From Plecoglossus altivelis (lineage: Eukaryota > Chordata > Actinopteri > Osmeriformes > Plecoglossidae), in NCBI GenBank assembly GCA_036571765.1, contig BROE01000009.1, positions 8,557,795 to 8,621,794 on the forward strand: DNA of 64,000 bases, written 5' to 3'. How positions within the stretch are numbered: the first letter of the stretch is position 1; each line of letters begins with the position of its first letter. Positions 12,571 through 25,174 of this stretch are shown here, piece after piece. A program made the position numbers and the translations under genes. The notes below the pieces were generated by a model. That model worked only from the letters and a program-made list of their open reading frames with translations. It was not told where the DNA came from and made no database searches.

Positions 12571-15162
12571 ATGGGGTCTCAAACACTTCAGATCCTGAGA
12601 CAGGGGGTCTGGGCTTCAATCACAGGCGGATGGTATTACGACCCCCATCAAAATACATTTGTCAATGCTTTGCACCTCTACATCTGGCTTTTCCTATTAT
12701 GTTTCCCCTTTACGCTATATATGGTAAGAAACTGTTTCTCTTCTTTTTTCTTGGAACTGTTAACCTTTGCTAGGGGGATGCTGTCTCTTATTATGAATAC
12801 AACTCGACCCTATACAGTGCCGTTAGCATACCGCTAACGAAGTAGTACGTAGTATTGCTCTAGCTAGCGAGCTTGTCTGGTTGACAGACTGGTATAGTGT
12901 TTGGATAGCTAGTTAGCCGTCAGCTAAGAGATTCTTTTGTTTGGAATATGCATATTTCAAATAAATAAACGCTGAGATTTGTATGTGTGGATACAGGACA
13001 AGGTCGCGCAACGTTGCACTTTCTATTCTGTCCAATTTGACAGTTTTTGTTATTGTTGTTAGTGCTGTCACGTATACCTAGGTCCTATTTTATAATTAAA
13101 CGCAAACGAAATTGCTTGCTAGCAAACTAGCTGACTGTCGTTTTTCATAATAGAACTGGCCCAGTTTATTCACTGCACGTTGGAATAAAACTATTTACTC
13201 ACACGAACGCTACAAAGTGATTTTCCCTAACAGAAATCACATTGTAATTGTATTTTTTTTAAATCTCAGAATTAAAGCAAAAAGAGAACACATAAAGAAG
13301 GACTCTCGAATAATTTGAATCCCCTCATAACACTAAAAATAATCCAACTACAACGAAACATGGTTCCAGGAATGAACTAAACCTCAATGTTAGTTTATTC
13401 AACTTCATCCAGTTGGATCCCTGCCACTACATGATAATAAAGATGTTCACCAAGACAGTGAACAATGAGCTCCTAGTGTGTGGCAATGTGATCTTTAAAC
13501 TGATGTAAATGTCAGCTATTTGCATATGTTGAAGCTAACTGTGAACGTGTAACAGATTACTTCTCAACCAAGGACATTGTAGTTTGCCAACAGCTGCCCA
13601 TCAAAAATGTCACCTGAACTAGTTTAAGCGCCAGTAATTTAACTCCGAAATAGCTCTAACCCAAATGTCCCATCAACGCGAATGCTTCTAGTTGACTTAA
13701 CTTTTCTTTGCCAAAGTTAGAAGCCACAGTGTGTTGAGATGCTGTTGGTAAGGATGGTACCTGTTCTATTTCAGGAGAGGAAGTCACCAGACAGCTAGCC
13801 TCGTCGTATATATATTTAGTACAATGTTTGAGCACTACTAATAATAACAAATACATGCATCTCCAGTGTACTTAGATCAAGTTTTAAAACAGATGTTAAT
13901 GTTAAGATGAGGATGTTTCCTCAATAACCTCCCGCACGGTGTCGTTAATAAGTAGATTAATTGAATTAAATACCTGCTAGTGCTTTAATGGCATTATTAT
14001 CAATGGACAATGTGTTTAAGTGCGATACTAAAAGCTGCTTCTTTTTAATCCGAAGCCTGATGCGTGTTTCTTCCTAGGCCTTGCCCCCTACAATGGTGAT
14101 TGTAGGGATCTACTGTGGCGTGATTGCGGCCATGTTTCTGCTGCTGAAGATGGTGAACTACCGCCTCCACCATGCCCTGGATGAGGGCGAGGTGGTGGAA
14201 CACCGGGCCAAGGAGACGCAGGGCGGCAGAGCCAGCACAGAAGGGGGCAACGACGGAAGTGCCACGCGGCAAGAGGACAGCAACGGCCCAGGGTGAGGGT
14301 CAAAGGTTACCTACATAATAGGATGGCCTTAATCGTATCATTGCTTTCACAAGGGCTGTTGTGTGTTGAAAAGCGCGATCCATCAGGCTGGGGAAAGGGC
14401 CGCAGACTGGGGGGGGGAAATGCGAAACGAGTCGGTTTTAATTTTGTGCGGTGGATGATGTCATCTAAGCCAATGAGGTTGTTTCCTCTAAGATTTGTCA
14501 GGACCACGAGGCGGTGATGGTGTGGTGAATTCACAGACACGCAGTGCGGATGAGCAGCCCCCTGACCTCAGGACATAGGAGCGATTTGACTCAAGGGGAA
14601 ACAGCTCTCATGTCGCTGGAATGAAAACCCCACAGGCGCTTTTTAAAAATTTTGTACTGCCTGTGAAGAAGTGACTCATTGGCACATTCCTGAAGGACTA
14701 CAGAGCAGGATGCTGAGAAAAGGGAAAACCTTGGAGAACTATGAGATCCTTCAACCGCAGGGTTTACAAAAGACAAGCCAACTCGCATGAATGAAGCTGT
14801 GTTTTTAAAAGCCACCCACACGTCCCCCCCCCACTTCCAGACCTTCAGTTAACGCTCTGTTCCAACTCAGGCTGTCTGGTGGTGTCTGTGTAATGCTTTC
14901 ACACGCTCTCTTATGAAACACTTTCACCAGTCCGAAAAGTTGTCGTTTTTGGCCGGCGGGTTGGTTTTTACATACCGACTGGCGAAATGAGCACAGCTAG
15001 GCTATTTATAGCCGCTTGAATGTGTTGCCCTGCTTTATTCTCGAAGCGACTCCCATTTAATTACAGCAATATATTGTCATGTTAGGTTACATAATTTGTA
15101 TCATCATTACTTCAGGGGAGCCTGCAATCGTGGTAGAGTACATTGTTGTACTGGCAGGTGAC

Positions 15163-15195
<33 letters not shown>

Positions 15196-18100
15196 TGTGT
15201 ATGTGTGTATGTGTGTGTGTGTGTGTGTGTACAGTGACCCTGGTGGGGGTATTGAGATGGCTGACTTCATCAGACAGGAGACACCACCAGTGGACTGCAG
15301 CTCCAGGAACTCGTACACTGGGATGGACTCCAGCCATCAGGTCAGTCAAAGCCTTAACTAGCAGGACACATCATTAACCAGGTGGGAAAGGGACCCAGGA
15401 GCCCTGAGGGGGCATTAAAACATATGAAATGGCTTTAAACTTAACTATCTTAACTATATTCTTGTCATCTGGGTTACTGATGGGTATATTACCCCCCCAC
15501 CCCCCTCAGAATCAAAGTGAGGATTAATATCCTAGGTACTTAGTGAGTTATTTTTAACACAGGAGCCCCCCCACTTCTCCCCTGAGTGCTTTGTCCTTGA
15601 GTCTCATCAGCCTGTTATCTCCCATCTGCTATGTCGTGCCTTTAAGGCACTTCACACTGGGATCAAGGGTCAGAGTGGGGGTATTGATAAAAGATTGGTT
15701 TATTTTTATCTGTCGCTGTCTCAGCTGTGGTTCAGGCTCGATTCTGACACGGGCCTTCTCCGCGATGGCACCTGTGCAGGGAGTAGTTGTATTTGAGGCA
15801 AGTGTGTTCTGAAGTCGCTGCTCCTTTCTGCCTCTCTTCATTCAGATTGCTTCTAACCATGGAGGAACGACCACAGCCAAAGGTAACCACCCCCCCACTG
15901 TGTTGCTCCGTAGCTGGAATACCAGACGCGATTGCTGCATTCACACTCGATCCATGCATTTTCTCTGGGGGGGGGGGTTAGGATGGTTATCAGTGTCAAA
16001 CACGCCAGCCGAGATTCCTAGAGCGTATCTGAGGCTCTTTTTCCTTAGTCAGTCTGGTCTTCACCCTTCCCCTCCCAGTGACCCTGTGGTGCATTCGTGT
16101 CGACTATACATCGCTGACCGCTGCTGCGCTCGGTCTCCAGGGGTTGCGGTCTGACTCAGCACCAACCTGACCTAGTCAGGTTGTCACACCAAGATGTGGC
16201 TTATCTATAAACAGCAAGGTGCTGGCTTTGCAAAAGCATCAGTCTTTGCACAAACTAAGGACCGGCAAGGTAGTCAGCCTCACTCTAGTGTGTTTTATTG
16301 AGGTTGAGGGTAACGATGTGGAAAGAGGGGGGGGGGGGGTGAAGATCAGGATGAGATGGAATGGCAGAGTGACTCACAGGGTCAGTTATTCAGCAGGTCC
16401 TCTCAGACCCATTCTAATTAGCCAGCCAGTGACAGGAAGAGTACTGAAGTGGGATGAGGGCTCTAGTGTGGCAGAGCTCATTAATGTGCTTCTCTTGAGG
16501 GCTTGTACTCAGACTTTAAACTCAGGACCAGCTACTGAAGGCTAGTTATGGTACACAGGACTGTCTACTCAAGGAGAGCTAAAGTTGGTGAATGGACTGC
16601 CTTTATATAGCACTATAGTGTACCAAAGCAGCACACAAAGCATGTTTCAAAAAAATATTTGCCTCATTCTCACACGCACACACACGGATTGTGGCAGAGG
16701 TGCCATGATTGCAGGGGCTAGCCTGTCTGTCAGGAGCAACTTGGGGTTCTGTATCTTGCTCAAGGACTAGCACCTAAGGGATAGCTAAAGTTCACAGAGC
16801 TAGCTACTCAGGGCTAGCCTCACTGGCCTAACTACAGTACACAGGGCTAGCTACATATGGTTATCTATACAGGTCTCGCTGCTCAGGGCTAGCTACATAT
16901 GGTTATCTACACAGGTTACGCTATTCAAGGCTAGCTACACATGGTTATCGATACAATAAGATAAGAGATCCTTTATTTGTCCCACAATGGGGAAATTCCA
17001 CTGTTGCAACACACAGTTTAGGACAGGAATGAAGGAAATAGGCGCATGCAATAACAAAAGGATAAATAAACATGGTCGTAAAAAAATACAATATAAAGTA
17101 TAAAGTGTAAAGTGCACACTCTTATTTACATTGAAAATGGTATCTAAAGTGGCTAAAGTGTATTGTTATATTATGTACAGTAAGTGACTATGGTGAGGTG
17201 AAAAGTCTATTAACAGTATGTTAAATTATAAATTATATTGCACATGATTGTGGCGGGTGAATGGCACGTGTTCAGGGCTAACAGTGCTCATTGTAAAGTC
17301 TCGCTACTCAGGGCTAGCTACACAAGTCTTGCGACTCAAGGCTAGCTATACATGATTATCTACACAGGTTTCGCTACTCAGGGCTAGCGACACATGGTTA
17401 TCTACACAGGCTTCGCTTCTCAGGGCTAGCGACACATGGTTATCTACACAGGATTCACTACTCAGGGCTAGCTACACATGGTTATCTACACAGGATTCAC
17501 TACTCAGGGCTAGCTACACATGGTTATCTACACAGGATTTGCTACTCAGGGCTAGCTAAACATGGTTATCTACACAGGATTCGCTACTCAGGACTAGCTA
17601 CACATGGTTATCTACACAGGATTCCCTTCTCAGGGCTAGCTACACATGGTTATCTACACAGGATTCCCTTCTCAGGGCTAGCTACACATGGTTATCTACA
17701 CAGTATTCCCTTCTCAGGGCTAGCTACACATGGTTATCTACACAGTATTCCCTACTCAGGGCTAGCTACACATGGTTATCTACACAGGATTCCCTTCTCA
17801 GGGCTAGCTACACATGGTTATCTACACAGGCCTCGCTACTTGGGGCTAGTTACGCAGGGCTACCTTTCAAAAGAGCTTTCTACACGTTCTGTTTTTACCT
17901 CATCAAACAGTGCCCCAGTGTAAAGAGTGTCCAAAGAGCTTTTGAGAGGAGGGAGGTAAGGAGGGCAACTGTGCTGAGACTTGGAAATGTGTATGTGTTT
18001 TTTTGTGTGTGTGTGTCTATATTTGTCTGTGTGTTGGGGGTTGTCTAGAGAGAGGGTGCAAAATGGATGAATAAGAGATAAAAACGGTCATATTTTCATC

Positions 18101-21100
18101 TGTCTGTCTCTGCAGGAGGAGAGGTGGGGAAGACCTCAGATGACATCAGCTTGACTCTGATTCAGAGCTGTAGCCAGGATCATGGTGAGATCTTCATCTG
18201 CTCTAACCACCTGATCTACACAATAAAACACTCCAGAGGGTTTTAGAGCAGCAATACTTTACTCTCGACATCCTCCTTCCTGTTTTCTCTTCCTCTCTGC
18301 AGACTTGATGTCAGACCCGAAGATGTACTGCCTTGTCTCCAACGACTCGTTTGCCTCCATGCAGCCCTCTACCTCCCTGGGCCCTCCAGAACTGTCGAGG
18401 GACCCCTCGGACCTCTGCAACTCCACCACACACCATTTCAGCCAATCCCTTTCCACTTCCTGCGACATAGATCCGAGTGCCCGAGGGCCCCTGCCCTCTC
18501 AGTCCTTCAGGAAGGAGCCTCGTTCACGGGGCCTGCCGCGGACCTCCAGCTCGGCTGGCTCGGCCTTCCCTGACCCCTCCCTCCCAGACTTCAGTCTGTA
18601 TCCCCCGCCCCGGAGGGGGGGTCTGGACCCCGTGTGCGAGCTGGAGGCTGCCAGGCCCCCCAGGACGGGACCAGGGGACAGGGTTAGGGAGGGGGCAGAG
18701 AGACCCTACCAGCAGGACCACACCGTGGCCTCCACCTCAGGGACAGAGTGCTACAGACACCAGGACCCCCGGCGTCTGGCGCGCTCAGCCTCCAGGGAGG
18801 CCGGGGAGAGGGCCTCAGGGCTGTATCAGGGGGAGGCGGGTGGTGGGGGAGGAGGCCGGGGGGGAGGCAGGGGTGGGGAGCGCAGCGCGGACAGCCTGCG
18901 TAGCCTGAGCACGCGCAGCAGCGGCTCCACAGAGAGCTACTGTAGCGGGACAGACCGAGACACCAACAGCACGGTAAGCAGCTTCCACAGCGAGCAGACC
19001 AGCTCCACTCACGTGGAGAGCCTGCTGTCACTCTCAGGGGACGAGCACGGACGGGAGCGCAAGGCGGAGCGTGGGACGGAGCCTGCCCTCTCGGCTGAGG
19101 GCAGGACGTCCAGCCTGGGCAGCAGCAGCAGCTCCAGATGCCTACCTGGTCTGCCCTCCAGAGAGGCCAATAAAAACCCCCATGCCAACGAGCTGACCGC
19201 CAAGCAGCCTGCCCAGGCGGCGCCCGCAACTGCCCCGGACGCCGCCGAGCCCGCTGCTGCCCAGGAGGAGCCTGGCGCCCGGACCAGCGCTGACGGCTCG
19301 CCCTGTGGCTCCAGCCGGGAGCGGGAGAAGGACGACGTGAGACCCAAATCAGCCAACCTTGTCCAGCGGACGTCCTCCTCAGCAGCCGGGCGTAGCAGCG
19401 GGCGGCGGCGGACGGGTAAAAAGCGAGCAAGCAGCTTCGACGCCAGCCGCCACCGGGACTACATGTCTCTGCGTGGCATCGCGAAGCCTCGCAGCACCGT
19501 GTTCGCTGGGGGCGGGGAGGAGGACTCGAGTGACCAGAGCGAGCTGAGCTGCGCCTCCAGCCTGCACTCCGCCCACCACCTCAGCACAGACAGCTCCTCC
19601 AGCAACACCTCACACTCATGCCACTCCCCTGACGGACGCTACCGCGCCCTCAGAGCCAAGCACACCACCTCCGGCTCCGCCTCCTCAGCCAAGACTGCGG
19701 CAGGGGCCGAGGGGGGCGGGCGGGCTGGGGGGAAGCGACGGGCCTCTCGCCGCACCCCCAGCACGGGCAGTGCCAAAACACATGCCAGAGTGCTGAGTCT
19801 AGATAGCGGCACAGCTGCCTGCCTTAATGACCCCCACCGCCTGGGGGCGCCGGCCGGGGCCCGCCCTCTCACCACTTCCAAGTCGGACCTGGAGGCCAAA
19901 GAGGGGGAGGTGCTGGACGCGGCGTCCCTATTGGGACGGGCCTCCCAGCTGGAGTCGGTGACACGCTCAAGGAACAGTCTGCCCAATCAGATGGCATTCT
20001 CCGAGCCTCAGGAGGCCGTAGCTGTCTCCTCACGGGGTGGGTACTCACACGCCTGGGGCCAAACACGCCTGGGGCCAAACACGCCTGGGGCCAAACACGC
20101 CCGGGGCCAAACACGCCTGGGGCCAAACACTGTCACTGAAACGCTATAGCTGAAACATTGTCACACCCAAGCATTGAAACACTCAAAAACTGAAACCCTT
20201 GTTCATTGAAACGCGGTACATTCCATTGTTCAACACTAACTTAACTAACAGAAGTTCACCCTCCCCACAAAAAATAACAAACTGTTATGAACAATATTTC
20301 TTCCATGAGGAAACCTAGAAGAGTGTTTGACAGGAGCCATGTTTGTATACTTGGTTTTCATGCTGACATGAAGCCAACATTTTCAGGTTTCACTTAACCA
20401 TCTTTTGCTGCAGAGCTGAATGATCTTCAGCAGCTCAAATAAACCACCAGTCAGTAGAAGAACCACAGAACATCTTTTATACAGTCAGTAGTGACATTTG
20501 GACACAGTTTATTGGGGAATAAGGCTAGAGCTTAGTGGTTAGAACATTTGGGTAGGATAGCTCTAAGGTTAGAGCTTCAGTGCTTAGATCATTTGAAAAC
20601 ACATTCACTTATCACCCATTATTCTGCATCAGTTTGGGTGAAGGCTACTGCTAAACCGATACATAATTATTACTTTCATTTTCCTTGGTACCCAAGACTT
20701 CGTTAAAGCTGTGGTTGAACTGTACAATTACCTTTGATTATGATGTCAAACCTGTTTGAAGGTTATGTAGTGGTAGTATTGAACTCAGGGTGGGAGGAAC
20801 CATGGTGAAAGATGCTAGTGCAAGGATTTCCCAGCCCTATAAAGATGCATGAGGCTCAGGCAGTGAGTGGGCCCCACGATAGGTCTATTGTTGCCTTTTG
20901 TGTGAGTCTGGATGGAAGACCCAGTATCTGTGGAGTTACCATGGCGAGCAACAACAGAGCTCCTCACGCGAGTCTCTAGCAGAAAGACTGGATCGCGTCT
21001 CCTTTTGTTCTGAAGTTAGAAACACTGAATCTTCTCTGTTTCTCTCCCCTTCCAGGTTAGACACAGCACCTCTACCGTAGACTGTTTCTCTGTCCCTCCC

Positions 21101-23639
21101 GGTTAGACACAGCACCTCTACCGTAGACTGTTTCTCTGTCCCTCCCGGTTAGACACAGCACCTCTGCCATAGACTGTTTCTCTGTCCCTCCTGGTTAGAC
21201 ACAGCACCTCTTCAGTAACATCTGTTCCTTCCCCCCCCCATCTATGTTCAAAGTAACTAAATAACAGCTTTGTTAGCCATTTGTTTGTCCTTCCCCACAG
21301 TGTGTTCAGTGTGTTTACTGTCCTTGGTGCGGGGGCTGCTCTTGATGGCGGAGGTGTTGACTGATAGTCACTGGTGGATGGCTTGTCTTGGCTGGATGAG
21401 TCAGGGGGGTCTGGGTCACCCTGGCTGCGTCGCTAGTATGCTGTACAAAGCTAGCGTGCTGTACAAAGCTAGCATGCTGTACAAAGCTAGCTTGCTGTAC
21501 AAAGCTAGCGTGCTGTACAAAGCTAGCGTGCTGTACAAAGCTAGCATGATGCACAAAGCTAGCGTCCGGATGCTCCCCCATTTCTGCCGGCATGGGAGGA
21601 ACAATCAGGGCGCTTGATATTTTGATATTGATTCTGACATGACTTTTGTTGAAGCGGATTTATGTATCCCAGCGGTCGCCTGCGTGGGAGGGGTGGCGTT
21701 GCGCAAAAAGGAAACTGCTGAACTTTGGCTGGGATAGTGTTCTTAAATCTGATCATGTGTTCTAATTGCAGCTTCTGTCTGAAGTTCAGATGTTGTAAAA
21801 CTTGTTGTTCTTGTGGCTATGAGACTAGTTATAGGTATTGTGTGTGTGTGTGTTTGCTGTATATGAGTAGATACACAAACATGCTATATATAGCGCCCCC
21901 TGTTGGGCTGCAGAGGCATCTCAGCCTCTGCCTGTCCTACTAGTTGGGAGTGTGGTACTAAGGCCATACTGACACATGTCTCCGCTCTCTCTCTCTCTCT
22001 CACACAGCCCCTGGGAGCGAAGAGGCAGTCACGTTCCGCCGTGAGCGCAGCACGTTCCGGCGGCAGGCGGTGCGTCGACGCCACAACGCAGGGAGTAACC
22101 CCACGCCCCCCACCTCCCTCATCGGATCTCCTCTCAGGTAAGCTGGGGCTAGAACCGAGGCTTGGGCTGGGACTAGGACCGAGGCTTGGGCTGGGACTAG
22201 GACCGAGGCTTGGGCTGGGAGTTTGGGCTCAGGCCTGGGGGTAGAGGTAGGGAGCGGAGCTGAGGGTCCGGCCTGGGGACGGATGCTCCGGCTGGGGCTG
22301 TGCATGGGGCAGGACCCCTGGCTGGACCCTGGGGTCCTGGGTGTTGGTGAGGAGCATGCCAGCCTGCTGCTCCACCCTGCTGGGTGGTTGCCATGGCACC
22401 CCTCTCTCAGACAGCCCTGCCCTCTCTGTGCTCTGCATCACCTCGTTTGGGCGCCTTGTTTCTTCCTACCTTGCTTCCAAACATGATCAGTTTCCTGTTC
22501 CTGTTCTGTGTGTTTAATCTAGAGTGTATAATCGTCCTGAATCCAGCTGCAGTGTCCTTGTCAGTAAATACCCGGAAAGGGGGGGGGGGAGGATTAGACC
22601 AGACCAGACGTCGATGATATCGATCTTCTTCCAAATCTTTGGTGCAAGCTGCCTGTCCCTGAGAAAATGGCTCCCGTAGGAAAAGAAATGATAAGCTGTT
22701 TTGTCCTTTGCGACACCAGTGGTTGGGTTACCTTGTTGCAGATGGGAGGGGCGTCGCTGGCTGTCTTCACGTTCTTTGGCTTTTGTCTGTCATCTTGGTC
22801 ATGTTGCCATAGAACTCTGCCTTCCTGATCCTTGTTTAACAGATGTGCTTTCTACGAGCATCATTTGGAAAAAAAGCTTTTTCTAAATGACAAATGCATC
22901 ATCATCTAATGGTAGTATGCTGATTCGTGGAGGGTTAGGTCAGCAAATGTTTACGTAGTTGTCTTCTAGTCTGTCTAGATTTCCACTAGTCTTACATTTA
23001 GATTAGACAGACTAGACTTGGAGAAGATTCTCATCCCTATTTAGATTAGATAGACTAGACTTCCATTAGTCTAGCCTACCTAGACTAGTCTACCTAGTCT
23101 AGTCCTGCAACACACCATGTTGTTTTCCCCATGCTAACTTTGAAACATCCGAGTTATTCCTTCCCAGAAAACTCTCTTGCTCTTTTGCTCCCTTCCCCCC
23201 CCAACAAGGTCACATTTCCAAAAAGCTGAGCCGCAGAAATGCTAAGCAAGGAGCTCAAGTCTGCCACGGGGTCAATAAGCTCACCAAATGTGAAACCAGT
23301 TTCCAGTTTCCACCCATGCCCAGCCAAGATCAAGCTTGTTCCCATCGCCCGTCCTGCCGTTCTTCAAAGCCCTCGGCGGTTCTACTGAACCACCCCCACC
23401 ACCACATCCTAACCCCCCCTCCCCCCTCGCATAGACCCGTACGCAGTGTAACCCGGCACCCCTGGGGTCCGGCCTGCCAGTGTGCAACATGAGGAGGCTC
23501 TTCCTCCCTGCTCCATGTATGCGTGTGTGATTCCTGCTTCTCAGATTCCCGGTCCTCTCTTCCTCAACCGTTTCTCTCTCAACAGGGTTTAGTGTTCCGT
23601 TTCTGGTATTTTTACCCTTATCTTTCTCTCTCCTCTCTC

Positions 23640-23692
<53 letters not shown>

Positions 23693-25131
23693 CTCTCTCT
23701 CTCTCTTACATGTCTGTTTGTCTGTCCGTGTTCCACTCACCTGTGTCTGTCCTTTTGCCTATCCCTCCCTCTCCCTCCATCTGTCCCTTTATCACTATCT
23801 CCCCCCTCCATCCCTCCCTTCATAACTCTTTTTCACTCTCCCCCCCCTCGCTATCCAACCATCCAACCTTGTTTCCAACCATCTTTCTCTCTCTTCCTCT
23901 CCCTTTCCCTTCCGCCCCTCGCTCCCCGTCTCCCCATCTTTGACCCGTCTGATTGCATCTTGACTAGTCTGGACTATCCGTCCCCAGACTCCATCCCGTC
24001 TGCTCTTATCGTGTACCAACTCCCCTCTCTCATCTCCGCTCCTCCCTCCACCCCCTTCCCGCTCTCCTCCTCCTCCGCCAGTCTCCAGGAGGCCCTGGGG
24101 CAGGCCTCCCAGCCTTCTGCTTCCCAGGTAAAAGGGCAGCCCTCGCGAACGCCGTCCCAGGTGACCGTGCTGAGCGCTAGCGCCTCCCTGCTGGCCAGGA
24201 ATGGAAGTGCTCACCTGGAGGGCTCCCAGGACAAGGCGTCCACTGTGGGAGCTGCCAGCCTGCAGGAGGACTTTGGTAGGGCAGACGAGGGCAAAAGACA
24301 CACATAATATGAATGAACACCTCCAATGAACCCCTATATAGGTGCATAAAGGTGAAATGGGCATGTGTGGATGGACTAAATCAGTGGTTCTCACCCTGGT
24401 CCTTAGGGACACCCTGTCCTGCATGTTTGAGATGTTTCTCTGCTCCAGGGTGTGTCGAAGCAGGGAAACATCTCAAACATGCAGGACAGGGGGTCCCTGA
24501 GGACAGCATTGTGTTAAATCATCCTTATTTTGTATACATTTCTTATTTATCCTTATTTCCTACTATATACGATTAATTGCTTGTTGCAAAGACTTAACAT
24601 TTGGATGGTGGATTGGTACGTTAGGTTTCATTGTTGTCACTTTGGATAAAAGTGTCTGCTAGATGAGCAACATGTAAATGTGATGAAGCACAGTGTGTCT
24701 TAGTTGGCTGCAGGCGACCATGTGATTTTGTGTTGGCTTGCCTTCCAGGGAAGTTAACCCCCTCTCTGTACGAGGCGGGGGGCTGCGACATGTCCCTGGT
24801 CAACTTTGAACCGGCTACCAGACGAGCCTCCAATAACATATGGTGAGTCACCCAGCGATACTGACAGAACAGAACAGTCAGCCAGCCAGTCAGCCAGGCA
24901 GTCAGCCAGGCAGTCAGTCAGCCAGTCAGTCAGCCGGCTCAGTGCTCACAGCCTGTTTGTCTGTCTGCTCCTCAGGGACACAGACTCCCATCTCTCCAGC
25001 TCTACCTCAGTACGCTTCAACCCCCATGACCTGGTGAGTGCTCTGCCACTGCGTGCGTGTGTGTGCGCACACATGTGTGTTTATATGTCTGTGTGCTACC
25101 TCTCACACAGGGTCAACTGTCCCTCCCCTAG

Positions 25132-25174
<43 letters not shown>

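Noticed and set aside
17290..17850. Regular repeats that could be mistaken for a CRISPR array
   Set aside because: Copies are contiguous with no unique spacers, in an intron of a vertebrate gene. It is a minisatellite.
18684..19430. 248-codon - strand frame over PCNX1 exon 6
   Set aside because: Antisense of a GC-rich, Ser-rich conserved exon. It has no independent support.
20037..20149. Extension of the 614-codon PCNX1 frame to 20149 as coding
   Set aside because: The next exon at 22008 joins exactly in phase with a donor at 20036 and restores the conserved FRRERSTFRRQAVRRRHN block.
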